The notes: generated by a model from the sequence alone, not told the origin. Positions 8,766 to 17,157 are shown, counted from the stretch's first letter. The stretch: DNA of 64,000 bases from Parapedobacter lycopersici (GCF_024643285.1 NZ_JAMSLW010000003.1:310001-374000), one strand, 5' to 3'. Program-made: numbers and translations.

Positions 8766-9788
8766 ATGAAGAAAATCGGATTCCTGTCGTTTGGCCATTG
8801 GTCCAATCATCCCAACTATAGCGCCCGTACCGCCAGCGACACGTTGCTGCAATCCATTGACCTGGCTGTTGCTGCCGAAGAAATTGGCCTGGATGGCGCT
8901 TATTTCCGCGTACATCATTTTGCGGAACAGTTGGCATCGCCCTTTCCACTGCTATCGGCCATTGGCGCCAAAACCAGCAAAATAGAGATCGGTACCGGAG
9001 TGATTGATATGCGTTATGAAAATCCGCTGTATATGGTAGAAGATGCCGGTGCTGCCGATTTAATTTCGGAGGGACGGTTGCAGCTTGGCATCAGCAGGGG
9101 TTCGCCCGAGCAGGTTATTGACGGCTGGCGCTATTTCGGTTACGAACCGGCCGAAGGAGAAACCGATGCTGATATGGGACGCCGTAAGGGCCTGGAATTT
9201 CTGGAGCAACTGAAAGGAGTCGGGTTTGCCAAACCTAACCCACGTCCGATGTTTCCGAATCCACCGGGCCTGCTGCGCCTGGAACCCCATTCCGAAGGAC
9301 TGCGTGAGCGTATCTGGTGGGGCGCCGCGTCCAATGCTACCGCCATCTGGGCCGCCGAAAACGGAATGAACTTGCAGAGTTCTACCCTAAAATACGACGA
9401 GAGCGGTAAGCCGTTCCACGTGCAGCAGGCCGAGCAGATCAGGCTGTACAGGGAAGCGTGGAAAAAAGCGGGGCATGATCGCGAACCAAGGGTTTCAGTA
9501 AGCCGGTCTATTTTTGCGCTGGTAACCGATCAGGACCACTATTACTTTGGACAGGAGGCCGGCCGGGTCGATAAGGTCGGGTTTATTGAACAAAACAAGC
9601 GGGCCATTTTCGGACGCAGTTATGCGGCTGAACCGGACCAGCTTATCAAGGAACTGGCGCAGGACGAGGCCATTCAGGAGGCTGATACACTCCTGCTGAC
9701 GATTCCCAACACCTTAGGTGTAACATACAACGTACACGTATTGTCCGCTATTCTGGAACATGTGGCGCCTGGCTTGGGCTGGCGGTAA
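8766..9788 (+). CDS. LLM-class flavin-dependent oxidoreductase (luciferase-like)
   Basis: This 340-residue protein has the TIM-barrel pattern of bacterial luciferase-like monooxygenases. It begins with KKIGFLSFGHW and continues through AEEIGLDGAYFRVHHF and a GTGVIDMRYENPLYMVEDA segment, then GRLQLGISRGSPEQ and a WWGAASN stretch. Family members use reduced FMN or F420; in Bacteroidota FMN is likely. The substrate is unknown. It has its own promoter box and converges on the RibD-C gene, with one base between the stop codons. Confidence 0.88.
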   Translation: MKKIGFLSFGHWSNHPNYSARTASDTLLQSIDLAVAAEEIGLDGAYFRVHHFAEQLASPFPLLSAIGAKTSKIEIGTGVIDMRYENPLYMVEDAGAADLISEGRLQLGISRGSPEQVIDGWRYFGYEPAEGETDADMGRRKGLEFLEQLKGVGFAKPNPRPMFPNPPGLLRLEPHSEGLRERIWWGAASNATAIWAAENGMNLQSSTLKYDESGKPFHVQQAEQIRLYREAWKKAGHDREPRVSVSRSIFALVTDQDHYYFGQEAGRVDKVGFIEQNKRAIFGRSYAAEPDQLIKELAQDEAIQEADTLLLTIPNTLGVTYNVHVLSAILEHVAPGLGWR

Positions 9789-9789
9789 A

Positions 9790-10326
9790 TCAAACGTGAT
9801 CAATTTGATACCTGAGCGATACCAGCCCCGTCTCGTACGTTTTGTTTTCAAGAAGTGTCAGTCGCGTTCGGTTATCCCGGGGGCGGAAGAGCAGTTTTCC
9901 GCCACCTAATAGTATCGGGTGAACCGACAGCCACAACTCGTCCACCAATCCTTCCTGCATGAAGGCATCGGTCAGCGAGGCACCGCCATACAGCCAGATG
10001 GCTTTACCCGGCTGTGTTTTGATTTTACGTGCTTCATCGATCGCATTGTGCGATACCAGCACCGCACTGTCCTTTAAGCTTTTCAAGGTGGTTGAAAACA
10101 CATATGTTTTCACAGGCGGCATACCGGGTGCCAGCTGCCCGTCATTCTCCTTTGCGTATGCCTGGGCAACCTCGTAACTCTTCCGGCCGATGAAGACCGC
10201 ATCTATACGCGAGAAAAATTCATTCAACCCGTAATCCTGATCGGTAAAACACCAATCATATTCGCCATTGGGCCCTTCGATGTATCCATCCAGCGATACC
10301 GCCAATCCTAAAATTACTTTTCGCAT
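9790..10326 (-). CDS. Dihydrofolate reductase-family protein (RibD C-terminal domain)
   Basis: This 178-residue protein starts MRKVILGLAVSLDGYIEG and contains the GGASLTDAFMQEGLVDEL segment typical of the RibD C-terminal fold. These stand-alone proteins resemble dihydrofolate reductase but are usually of unknown activity; it should not be called a folate enzyme. A CAACTTTG sequence on the minus strand (10344-10351) resembles a -7 box 18 bp before the ATG. A second, more diverged member lies at 12313-12864. Confidence 0.85.
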   Translation of the reverse strand: MRKVILGLAVSLDGYIEGPNGEYDWCFTDQDYGLNEFFSRIDAVFIGRKSYEVAQAYAKENDGQLAPGMPPVKTYVFSTTLKSLKDSAVLVSHNAIDEARKIKTQPGKAIWLYGGASLTDAFMQEGLVDELWLSVHPILLGGGKLLFRPRDNRTRLTLLENKTYETGLVSLRYQIDHV

Positions 10327-10388
10327 TTGTTCTCGTTTTGATGCAAAGTTGCGGATTTCGGTTCATCGCCGATTGTACGAAACGGACA

Positions 10389-11171
10389 TCAATATAAAAT
10401 ATGCCGGGCCTGTGCCAGCTCGCCGGGCGTATAGCCCGCATAGTCTTTATAATCGCGGATGAAATGCGCCTGATCGTAATAGCCGCTTTCATAGGCTATT
10501 TCGGTAAGCGAGTGAAGCGGATAGCGCTTTAGGTGCTGCAACGACCGGATAAACCGGTTTACCCGTAAATACGCGTTCGGTGATAATCCCACGGCCTGCT
10601 GAAACTTCCGTGAAAGCTGTCGCTGGCTCATGCCCGTGATTCCGGTGAGTTTTCCTACAGTTAGCCGACCGTCCGAAAGCTGCACCCGCTGCAAGCAGCA
10701 GGCTACCTGTGGATCCTGCCTGCTCTTGGCCAGCAGTCCGCTCAGGTATTGCTGTACAATCATAACCCGGGCGCGATTGTCAGCCGCATGGGCCAACTTG
10801 TCTTCCAATTCGACCGCCAAGCCTTTCCATATTTCTTCCGCCGCTGTGGTGGTGTCGGTCAGCAGGTGCATTGGCAGGGACATGAACCGATAAGCCATGC
10901 CCGGGAAAAAGCAGATGGCCAGGCAGCCCGACCCTTTGCGCATCTGTACATCCATCGGCTTACTCATCCTGAAGGTGACGATACTGCGCCGATGCAGTTC
11001 ATCGCCGATAATTGCCACCGGCGTGCTGGTATAATTTACAAACAACTCCACGCAGGTGTCGGGCAGCACACGTATGTGGCGGGTATCCGCATCGTCATCG
11101 CAGTCCATCGTGCATATCAGTTTGATGAAGGGCTGCAGTTCCGGTATGATAGCGTATCGCTGCAAGTTCAT
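10389..11171 (-). CDS. AraC-family transcriptional regulator
   Basis: The protein has about 260 residues. The C-terminal double HTH includes LTGITGMSQRQLSRKFQQAV and IAYESGYYDQAHFIRDYKDY; the N-terminal half is a DUF6597-like sensor. The frame extends to a TTG at 11207, but a perfect TACCTTTG box lies between that codon and the ATG at 11171. The ATG is therefore the start, with a leader of only a few bases. It diverges from an SDR gene, a common pairing in which the regulator controls the enzyme. Confidence 0.87.
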   Translation of the reverse strand: MNLQRYAIIPELQPFIKLICTMDCDDDADTRHIRVLPDTCVELFVNYTSTPVAIIGDELHRRSIVTFRMSKPMDVQMRKGSGCLAICFFPGMAYRFMSLPMHLLTDTTTAAEEIWKGLAVELEDKLAHAADNRARVMIVQQYLSGLLAKSRQDPQVACCLQRVQLSDGRLTVGKLTGITGMSQRQLSRKFQQAVGLSPNAYLRVNRFIRSLQHLKRYPLHSLTEIAYESGYYDQAHFIRDYKDYAGYTPGELAQARHILY

Positions 11172-11177
11172 GGTATA

Positions 11178-11185
11178 CAAAGGTA
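11178..11185 (-). promoter_or_regulatory. Promoter -7 box (TACCTTTG) almost touching the AraC start codon
   Basis: On the minus strand TACCTTTG ends six bases before the ATG at 11171. Transcription in Bacteroidota starts a few bases after this box, so the mRNA would be leaderless or nearly so. Confidence 0.55.
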
Positions 11186-11249
11186 GCTGCGTGGGGTTCA
11201 AAAACAAATTCAGTTTTCTTTTTGTTTCCTGGCTGCAGGACAGCCCATT

Positions 11250-11265
11250 CTTAACCTAAGTTAAG
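11250..11265. promoter_or_regulatory. Inverted repeat CTTAAC-CTAA-GTTAAG between divergent AraC and SDR genes
   Basis: Perfect 6-bp arms with a 4-bp centre lie in the 164-bp divergent spacer. The position suits an operator for the AraC regulator or another dimeric protein; binding is not shown. Confidence 0.4.
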
Positions 11266-11335
11266 GAAATCCAGGGGCTAAAACCCGATTTTTGTGAATA
11301 AGGAATCAGATTTATACAATTAAAACATAGAAATA

Positions 11336-12097
11336 ATGGCAAAGTTAGAAAACAAGGTAGCCGTAATTACCGGAGGCTCCGGAGCGATCGGTTCTACCGC
11401 TGCAAAATTATTTTTAGCAGAAGGAGCAAAGGTCGTTTTGGTTGACATCAATGAAGAGGCGTTGAGTCAGGTTGCTTCCACACTGGACAGCAAAAATGTG
11501 AGTTATGTCGCCGCTGATGTTACCAAAGCTGCCGACGTGCAGAAATATGTCCAGCATACGGTAAAAACATTCGGAAAGATTGATGTATTCTTTAATAATG
11601 CCGGTGTCGAGGGCGTAGTGAAACCCATTGAGGAGTATCCCGAAGAAGTATTTGATAAGTTAATAGCCGTGAACGTCAAGGGCGTATGGCTGGGTATTAA
11701 ATACGTGTTGCCCGCAATGAACGATGGCGGAAGCATTATTAACACCTCTTCTGTTGCCGGATTAGCCGGTTCGCCCGCTGTAAGTCCGTACGTGACCAGC
11801 AAGCACGCCGTTATCGGCCTCACCCGGGCCATCGCCCTGGAGGCAGCTCCAAGAAAAATACGCGTTAACAGCATCCACCCCTCGCCAGTCGATAACCGCA
11901 TGATGCGTTCACTGGAAGAAGGCTATGCCCCTGGTTCTGGAGCGGAAGCCAAGAAAAATTTTGAAGCCGGTATTCCGCTGAACCGGTATGCAACAAATGA
12001 CGATATCGCAAAAGGCGCACTGTTCCTGGCCTCCGATGACAGTAAGTTTATCACCGGTACTAAACTCGTCATCGATGGGGGAATGACCATGGCCTGA
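11336..12097 (+). CDS. Short-chain dehydrogenase/reductase (SDR), classical type
   Basis: This 253-residue protein has the Rossmann cofactor motif TGGSGAIG (a variant of TGxxxGIG), the structural NNAGV, the catalytic Ser in NTSSVAG and the Tyr-x3-Lys in SPYVTSKHAV, then an FITGTKLVIDGGMTMA end typical of the family. It would oxidise or reduce an alcohol/ketone with NAD(P)H; substrate unknown. It is divergent from an AraC regulator and followed by a clear terminator, so it is a single-gene unit. Confidence 0.9.
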   Translation: MAKLENKVAVITGGSGAIGSTAAKLFLAEGAKVVLVDINEEALSQVASTLDSKNVSYVAADVTKAADVQKYVQHTVKTFGKIDVFFNNAGVEGVVKPIEEYPEEVFDKLIAVNVKGVWLGIKYVLPAMNDGGSIINTSSVAGLAGSPAVSPYVTSKHAVIGLTRAIALEAAPRKIRVNSIHPSPVDNRMMRSLEEGYAPGSGAEAKKNFEAGIPLNRYATNDDIAKGALFLASDDSKFITGTKLVIDGGMTMA

Positions 12098-12126
12098 TGA
12101 GCAGTTGTAAGCAGTCCGTATACAAC

Positions 12127-12156
12127 AGGTGTCTTCCGATGGGGGACACCTTTTTT
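12127..12156 (+). terminator. Rho-independent terminator after the SDR gene
   Basis: AGGTGTC (12127-12133) pairs with GACACCT (12145-12151), followed by a run of T. It lies 30 bp past the SDR stop. Confidence 0.75.
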
Positions 12157-12245
12157 GTTGCAGGCAGTAGCATGCTTCATGCATTTTGTCCTTTTTGCAC
12201 CTGCAGCTTGTCTTCTTTTCCCACCCGATTGCAGCATAGCAACGG

Positions 12246-12253
12246 TATCTTTG
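12246..12253 (+). promoter_or_regulatory. Promoter -7 box (TATCTTTG) for the RibD-C gene at 12313
   Basis: A perfect TAnnTTTG match about 60 bp before the ATG. It lies upstream of an in-frame TTG at 12259 that would give an odd 18-residue extension (MCCPRPGEAQQ), so it does not by itself settle the start; the conserved N-terminus does. Confidence 0.5.
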
Positions 12254-12312
12254 TGTAATTGTGCTGCCCGCGGCCGGGCGAAGCACAGCAATTAAAAACT
12301 GAAGGAAATCAC

Positions 12313-12864
12313 ATGGGAAAAGTAATAGCGGCCATCAATATGACGCTTGATGGGTTTTGCGACCACACGGTCGGGATTGCAGATGATGAATTACATGAGC
12401 ATTACAGTGCGCTGTTAAGCAGTGCCGGCACCATGCTATACGGGAGGATAACCTATCAGCTGATGGAGTATTGGCCACCGATTGTGAAAAATCCCACCGG
12501 CAACCAGTCAATAGACGAATTCGCAGTAATCATGGATATGGCACCCAAAGTTGTTTTTTCCAGGACGCTGAAAAAGACAGACTGGGAAAGTGCGCGGATA
12601 GCAACGCGAAGTATAGAGGAAGAAATTTCAATACTCAAGCAGCAATCAGATAAAGATATTTTGGTGGGTAGCCCGAGTTTGACTGTGGCCGTAACGGAAC
12701 TTAACCTGGTCGATCAATACCAGCTCTGTGTCCACCCCATTATCGCGGGGAAGGGCCTGCCGTTATTTAAAAACATCAGCGATATGAAATTTCTGAAGCT
12801 CACAAAAACTAAAACGTTTGGCTCGGGTGCGATCGTGCTTTATTATGAACCGATAAAGAAGTGA
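12313..12864 (+). CDS. Dihydrofolate reductase-family protein (RibD C-terminal domain)
   Basis: A 183-residue protein from the ATG at 12313 (MGKVIAAINMTLDGF). It has the family's GRITYQLMEYWP segment and a later DILVGSPSLTVAVTELNLVD region matching the NADPH-binding part of RibD-C. The gene ends with HPIIAGKGLPLFKNI, also conserved. Function unknown. An upstream in-frame TTG is rejected because the family normally starts at this ATG. Confidence 0.83.
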   Translation: MGKVIAAINMTLDGFCDHTVGIADDELHEHYSALLSSAGTMLYGRITYQLMEYWPPIVKNPTGNQSIDEFAVIMDMAPKVVFSRTLKKTDWESARIATRSIEEEISILKQQSDKDILVGSPSLTVAVTELNLVDQYQLCVHPIIAGKGLPLFKNISDMKFLKLTKTKTFGSGAIVLYYEPIKK

Positions 12865-12996
12865 GGCAAGCCGTCAAACCAGACCGATCCGGGGATGTGC
12901 CAAATATGAAGTACGGGATACTTGCACTATTTTTGTATGACTTCCATATATAGTAGGTAGCGTTGTCAAACTGCCCGGAAACATAATCGATTGGAT

Positions 12997-13347
12997 ATGA
13001 GAGTCAAACGGATAGTGGCCAATATAAGTGCCGGCCAAATTGGCGCGGCAAAGCGTTTTTACGGAGATGTACTGGGACTTGAAATCCTGATGGATCACGG
13101 ATGGATAACCACCTACGGCAATGAATCAAGTGCGCACGTTCAAATCAGTTTCGCAACAGCAGGTGGTTCCGGTACCCCTATGCCGGACCTATCGATCGAA
13201 GTCGATGATATCGAAGCGGCATATGCAAAAATGAGTGCATCGGAATTTGCAATCGAATACGGACCAGTTGACGAACCATGGGGTGTACGGCGGTTTTTTG
13301 TGAGAGACCCCTTTGGAAAACTGGTCAATATCCTTGCACATTTATAG
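12997..13347 (+). CDS. VOC-family protein (glyoxalase/bleomycin-resistance type)
   Basis: A 116-residue protein with two VOC modules; the first contains AAKRFYGDVLGLEILMDHGW and the second ends FVRDPFGKLVNILAHL. A TATTTTTG box at 12928-12935 is a likely -7 element. The start is the ATG at 12997 rather than the TTG six bases earlier. The substrate or ligand is not identifiable. Confidence 0.83.
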   Translation: MRVKRIVANISAGQIGAAKRFYGDVLGLEILMDHGWITTYGNESSAHVQISFATAGGSGTPMPDLSIEVDDIEAAYAKMSASEFAIEYGPVDEPWGVRRFFVRDPFGKLVNILAHL

Positions 13348-13387
13348 CATCGGTTTCCACCAATGTTGCCGATTACGCGAATGACGA

Positions 13388-13966
13388 TTATACCGAAATA
13401 GAAATACCTAACAGCTTGTAAAACGCTTTCAGAATCTCCTGATGTCCCGGCCAGGCCGGGGATGTCACAAGGTTGCCATCCAATACCGCCTGATCCGCAG
13501 GGACATTTTTCCAGGTCCCTCCGGCCAGTTCAATGTCGGGTCCAACAGCCACGTATGCGGTCAGTGTCCGCCCTTTCAATACCTTTGCTGCTGTTAACAC
13601 CTGAATGCCGTGACAGATAGCAGCTACCGGCTTATTAGCCTCAAAGAAGTGTTGCGTAATTTCCAGCACCCGCTGGTTGAGGCGGATGTATTCGGCCGAC
13701 CGGCCGCCGGCGATGTACAGCCCGTCATATTCCGCCGGGTCCACCGCGTTAAAATTTTTATTGATTGCGAAATTGTGGCCACGCAGCTCCTTGTAGGTTT
13801 GGTCGCCGGTAAAATCATGTACTGCTGTTGGTACCACGTCTCCATTTTTGCGGTCGGGGGCAATGGCGTGTACTTCAATGCCCACTGATCCCATGGCCTG
13901 AAACGGCACCATGGCCTCATAATCTTCCACGAAGTCGCCAACCAATAATAATACTTTCTTTGCCAT
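13388..13966 (-). CDS. DJ-1/PfpI-family protein (class I glutamine amidotransferase-like)
   Basis: A 192-residue protein from MAKKVLLLVGD. The nucleophile elbow is AAICHGIQ, with the conserved Cys; an acidic residue near the N-terminus (FVEDYE) and GLYIAGGRSAEY also fit. Relatives are glyoxalase III/deglycase-like or stress proteins; the exact activity is open. The ATG at 13966 is preferred over an upstream non-ATG extension. Confidence 0.87.
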   Translation of the reverse strand: MAKKVLLLVGDFVEDYEAMVPFQAMGSVGIEVHAIAPDRKNGDVVPTAVHDFTGDQTYKELRGHNFAINKNFNAVDPAEYDGLYIAGGRSAEYIRLNQRVLEITQHFFEANKPVAAICHGIQVLTAAKVLKGRTLTAYVAVGPDIELAGGTWKNVPADQAVLDGNLVTSPAWPGHQEILKAFYKLLGISISV

Positions 13967-14073
13967 GATGATGAAGTTTTGATGTTGATACAATATTATA
14001 TTAACGAATAAAAACCCGAATGCGTGTGCCTGTTGGGTTTTATTGGGCTAAACCGGAATTCACGTCATACCAA

Positions 14074-14637
14074 TCAAAATGACACATTAATGCCGTATTT
14101 GCCTAAAAGTCCGGGAAGGCCAGCGACGGAAAACCGCGCTTTCTTAATCCGGTTGATTTCCGGATCAATGGAATAATGAAACGCCGTCCGGAAGTCGGCC
14201 CGCTCCAGTACCGAACGGTCAAAAGTGGCCTGTGCCAGGTCACAATTGTCAAATATGGCATCTGTAAGGTCCGTTTCCGAAAAATCCGCCCCCTGCAGCT
14301 GCGAGTTTCCAAAAATCGTCTTTTTGATCTTTAAGCCGTAAAACGATGTATGATTTAACAGGCAGTCCGCGAATGCAAAAGAAAGCCCGAACTTATCGCA
14401 GGTATCAAACCGAAGGCCCAGCATCTTGCAGCCATTGAACGTTACGTCCTGAAAAACGGTATTATTCAGCTTTGCCATGCTGAAATTGCAATTGTTAAAT
14501 GTGCATTCCGAGAATTTAAAACCGGAAAGGTCGCCGTCGGCAAAGTTGCAGCTGTTAAAAATACAACTTTCATATTCGCCCTGGGCCGGCACATCGCTAC
14601 GGTCAAAAGTTTTATCCTGTATATATGTTTCCTGCAT
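14074..14637 (-). CDS. Pentapeptide-repeat protein (Qnr/McbG-like)
   Basis: The protein has about 187 residues. Nearly all of it is built of A(D/N)LxF-like pentapeptides, for example CIFNSCNFADGDLSGFKF and ADFSETDLTDAIFDNCDL, giving a right-handed quadrilateral helix. Qnr-type members protect gyrase from quinolones by mimicking DNA; most chromosomal homologues have no proven role. The start is the ATG at 14637 because tandem TATTTTTG boxes lie 20-36 bp upstream, inside the longer open frame. It is divergent from the ANT(6)-like gene. Confidence 0.82.
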   Translation of the reverse strand: MQETYIQDKTFDRSDVPAQGEYESCIFNSCNFADGDLSGFKFSECTFNNCNFSMAKLNNTVFQDVTFNGCKMLGLRFDTCDKFGLSFAFADCLLNHTSFYGLKIKKTIFGNSQLQGADFSETDLTDAIFDNCDLAQATFDRSVLERADFRTAFHYSIDPEINRIKKARFSVAGLPGLLGKYGINVSF

Positions 14638-14657
14638 CAGCCTGTCTGTCGTTTGAG

Positions 14658-14673
14658 CAAAAATACAAAAATA
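14658..14673 (-). promoter_or_regulatory. Two tandem TATTTTTG -7 boxes for the pentapeptide-repeat gene
   Basis: On the minus strand TATTTTTG occurs twice back to back (14673-14666 and 14665-14658), each matching TAnnTTTG. Either could set a start site 20-30 bases before the ATG. Confidence 0.5.
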
Positions 14674-14710
14674 AGCCGGTAGGGTGTCCACCATTAACCC
14701 ATTCGAAACA

Positions 14711-14718
14711 TACCTTTG
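14711..14718 (+). promoter_or_regulatory. Promoter -7 box (TACCTTTG) for the ANT(6)-like gene
   Basis: A perfect TAnnTTTG match 64 bp before the ATG at 14783; an in-frame ATG at 14684 lies upstream of this box, which excludes it as the start. Confidence 0.55.
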
Positions 14719-14782
14719 TAAGATGGCAGGGCGGCCCTCCGGGAGTACATTCAGCAAGCAAAATGCCGTAAACGGGTTTCAT

Positions 14783-15670
14783 ATGGAATACAGCAATCAA
14801 TCAATAGTAAGAACAGCGAAGCTACATCGCATTACAGCATGGGCTGAGGAGAATCATGATATCCGGGTTGTATTGCTCACCAGTTCCCTGGTCAACCCAA
14901 TGGCACCGGTGGATGATTTCAGCGACCTTGATATCGAGTTTGTTTTTGAAAACAATGCGCATTATGTCACCGATGCCGAATGGGTGAAAACCTTCGGCCG
15001 GCCGATTGCCATGGTTGAGGAAGACGATTCTTATTTTGACCATAAGCACGCGATGAAAATGGTACTGTATGACGATCAGGTAAAAGTTGATTTTAAGCTG
15101 TATAGCAAGGCCAAATTCCTGGAAGAAGCGAAACAGGATGTACTGCCTGAGGACTGGGATATTGGTTACCGCGTGCTGGTGGATAAAGACCAGCTGACCC
15201 ACCAGCTGAAAAAGCCGACTTACCAGGTTTCCATAATCACGCGGCCCACCGAACAGCAGTTCCGGCAGGTATTAAACGATTTCTGGTGGGATACCACTTA
15301 CGTTGCGAAATGCCTTGCACGGGATGAACTGTTCTTTGCCAAGTTTATGTCGGAGAACAACATCCGCACCGGGTACTTGCTCCCTTTGATTGAGTGGAAA
15401 ATTGCAAGTGAGCATAACTGGAGCATCACAACCAATAAGTACGGCCGACTCTTTAAAAAATACCTGTCGCCGGCATTATGGCGTAAAATAGAACATACCT
15501 TTGCCGGCAGTAGTGTGGAGGATAACTGGGATGCACTGTTTGCCATGGCAGGTTTGGTAAATGAGCTGGGTGTTGAACTCGCCGGAAAGCTCGGCTATCC
15601 CTATCCCTACCAGCTGGAAAAGGACATTAGGCAATACTTAAGTGCCATAAAGCAAAAAAATATTGATTAA
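14783..15670 (+). CDS. Aminoglycoside 6-adenylyltransferase-like nucleotidyltransferase (ANT(6)/AadK family)
   Basis: A 295-residue protein with the nucleotidyltransferase core: SSLVNPMAPVDDFSDLDIEF gives the D-x-D metal pair, and VKVDFKLYS the third carboxylate. The C-terminal helical part (about 160-290) matches AadK-like enzymes, which adenylylate streptomycin at O-6. Whether it acts on a drug is unproven; chromosomal homologues are common and often silent. It is followed after 11 bp by a GNAT gene, an apparent two-gene operon. Confidence 0.85.
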   Translation: MEYSNQSIVRTAKLHRITAWAEENHDIRVVLLTSSLVNPMAPVDDFSDLDIEFVFENNAHYVTDAEWVKTFGRPIAMVEEDDSYFDHKHAMKMVLYDDQVKVDFKLYSKAKFLEEAKQDVLPEDWDIGYRVLVDKDQLTHQLKKPTYQVSIITRPTEQQFRQVLNDFWWDTTYVAKCLARDELFFAKFMSENNIRTGYLLPLIEWKIASEHNWSITTNKYGRLFKKYLSPALWRKIEHTFAGSSVEDNWDALFAMAGLVNELGVELAGKLGYPYPYQLEKDIRQYLSAIKQKNID

Positions 15671-15681
15671 TAACATATACG

Positions 15682-16179
15682 ATGACTGAACGTCCACTTA
15701 CGCTAACTAAGTATAATCCGGCTGATTTCGATAACTATTACGAATTGGTGCGCAGCGATATCCTAATGCAATATATTACCGGAAAAGGATTAACTGAGCA
15801 GGAAGCCCGGACAAAATTCCGCTCCATCATGGAAATAAATGAAAGGGAAGAAAAAATCGGATACTTCAAGGTTTACGATGCAGACGGCATATTTATCGGT
15901 GATTGTAAACTGGAGCGTTATCAAAAAGACCAAACATTGCTTGAAATAGGCTATATACTGAAAAAGCCATTTTGGCGCATGGGTTACGGTACAATGATTT
16001 GCACGGAGTTGCTCGCCCTCGCCGATGCGGTTGCCCCAACGGTTGATGTCATCGGTATTATTGACCCTGACAACGCAGCGTCTAAAAGACTACTTGAAAG
16101 GTTCAATTTCAGGCGCTATTTCATTGGAGATGAAGATGACCTGCCTACGGAGAAACTTAAGTTATCAAGGCCGTTTTGA
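15682..16179 (+). CDS. GNAT N-acetyltransferase (RimJ/RimL-like)
   Basis: A 165-residue protein. The acetyl-CoA-binding loop appears around GYILKKPFWRMGYGTMICTE, and IGIIDPDNAASKRLLERFNF is the typical RimJ/RimL motif. It may acetylate a protein N-terminus or a small amine. It lies 11 bp after the ANT(6)-like gene, so the two are likely co-transcribed, and ends before a hairpin terminator. Confidence 0.86.
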   Translation: MTERPLTLTKYNPADFDNYYELVRSDILMQYITGKGLTEQEARTKFRSIMEINEREEKIGYFKVYDADGIFIGDCKLERYQKDQTLLEIGYILKKPFWRMGYGTMICTELLALADAVAPTVDVIGIIDPDNAASKRLLERFNFRRYFIGDEDDLPTEKLKLSRPF

Positions 16180-16235
16180 TGTGTCATTTGCGTGGCGCTA
16201 CAATCGATGTATTTAAAGACTGAAGCTCATCTTTA

Positions 16236-16258
16236 CGCGCTTACCGATATTAAGCGCG
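16236..16258 (+). terminator. Hairpin between the GNAT and metallo-beta-lactamase genes
   Basis: Perfect 8-bp arms CGCGCTTA (16236-16243) and TAAGCGCG (16251-16258) with a 7-nt loop. There is no long T run, so termination is likely but not certain. Confidence 0.5.
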
Positions 16259-16265
16259 CACCCGG

Positions 16266-16295
16266 TTTGAATAGTTAATTCCTGTCGTATCTTTG
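16266..16295 (+). promoter_or_regulatory. Bacteroidota promoter TTTG-N18-TATCTTTG before the metallo-beta-lactamase
   Basis: The -33 TTTG (16266-16269) and -7 TATCTTTG (16288-16295) are separated by 18 bp, close to the primary sigma consensus of Bacteroidota. It fixes the start codon of the next gene at the ATG at 16317. Confidence 0.7.
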
Positions 16296-16316
16296 CTATC
16301 TGACACCCCCATACCG

Positions 16317-17072
16317 ATGAAACAATGCCCCGCTTTCCTGCTGCTTTTTTCCTGCCTGATAGCAACGCAGCTGCTTTTTGGACAAACCCTCGATGCCGGC
16401 CGGGACAGCCTGGTTACCGATGAGCTGGTGATCCGGCCCATCGCCGAAGGCGTTTACGTGCATACCTGTTTTCTCCAGACCAACGACTTCGGTAAGGTAC
16501 CCTGTAATGGTATGATCGTCGTTTCCGGAGGCGAAGCCATCATTTTTGATACACCAACCACGGATAGCAGTTCTGCCGAACTCATCCGGTGGATCGAAGA
16601 CCGGTTACATTGCCGCGTTACCGGCGTTATTGCCACCCATTTCCATGATGACTGCCTGGGCGGGCTCAATGAGTTTCATCGCCGCGGCATCCCATCTTAT
16701 GCTAACCGGCTCACCCAGCGGTTTGCACAGGAAAACCATGCGCCCGTCCCACAGCATGGCTTTGATGATCAGCTTCAACTCGCTGTTGGTAGCCAGCCGG
16801 TCATTGCGGATTTTGTAGGGGAGGGGCACACCCGTGATAATGTCATCGGCTATTTTCCCGCAGCCCACGTCCTGTTCGGCGGTTGTCTGGTAAAGGAGCT
16901 GGGTGCCGGTGAAGGGTATCTTGGCGATGCTTCTGTTGGCGCCTGGTCATCCACGGTCAGCCGTGCCAGGGCAGCCTATCCCGAAGCAACGCAAGTGATC
17001 CCCGGCCACGGTATCCCCGGAGATGTTTCACTGCTTGATTATACCATCAAGCTATTCGCACCTTACCGATAA
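16317..17072 (+). CDS. Subclass B1 metallo-beta-lactamase-like protein
   Basis: A 251-residue protein with a signal peptide (LLLFSCLIATQLLFGQ), so it is periplasmic. All six zinc ligands of subclass B1 appear in order: HFHDDCLGG (His-x-His-x-Asp), GEGHTRDN (His), LFGGCLVKE (Cys) and VIPGHG (His). The stretch YLGDASVGAWSSTV after the Cys is a B1 hallmark. B1 enzymes hydrolyse penicillins, cephalosporins and carbapenems; the family call is strong, but the spectrum must be measured. The upstream in-frame ATG at 16293 overlaps the promoter box and is rejected. Confidence 0.9.
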   Translation: MKQCPAFLLLFSCLIATQLLFGQTLDAGRDSLVTDELVIRPIAEGVYVHTCFLQTNDFGKVPCNGMIVVSGGEAIIFDTPTTDSSSAELIRWIEDRLHCRVTGVIATHFHDDCLGGLNEFHRRGIPSYANRLTQRFAQENHAPVPQHGFDDQLQLAVGSQPVIADFVGEGHTRDNVIGYFPAAHVLFGGCLVKELGAGEGYLGDASVGAWSSTVSRARAAYPEATQVIPGHGIPGDVSLLDYTIKLFAPYR

Positions 17073-17157
17073 GGCAGGTAGCAATGGCGTGTCGACTATA
17101 CTGCTTTGAAAACCGCATTATTTTTATTCTCTTTGCCGGAAATAATAAAACTGGTTT

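Noticed and set aside
9790-12864. Trimethoprim-resistant dihydrofolate reductase
   Set aside because: Both proteins are of the stand-alone RibD C-terminal type, not FolA or dfr.
12874-13098. 74-codon minus-strand ORF
   Set aside because: It covers the promoter and start of a clear VOC gene and has no family features.
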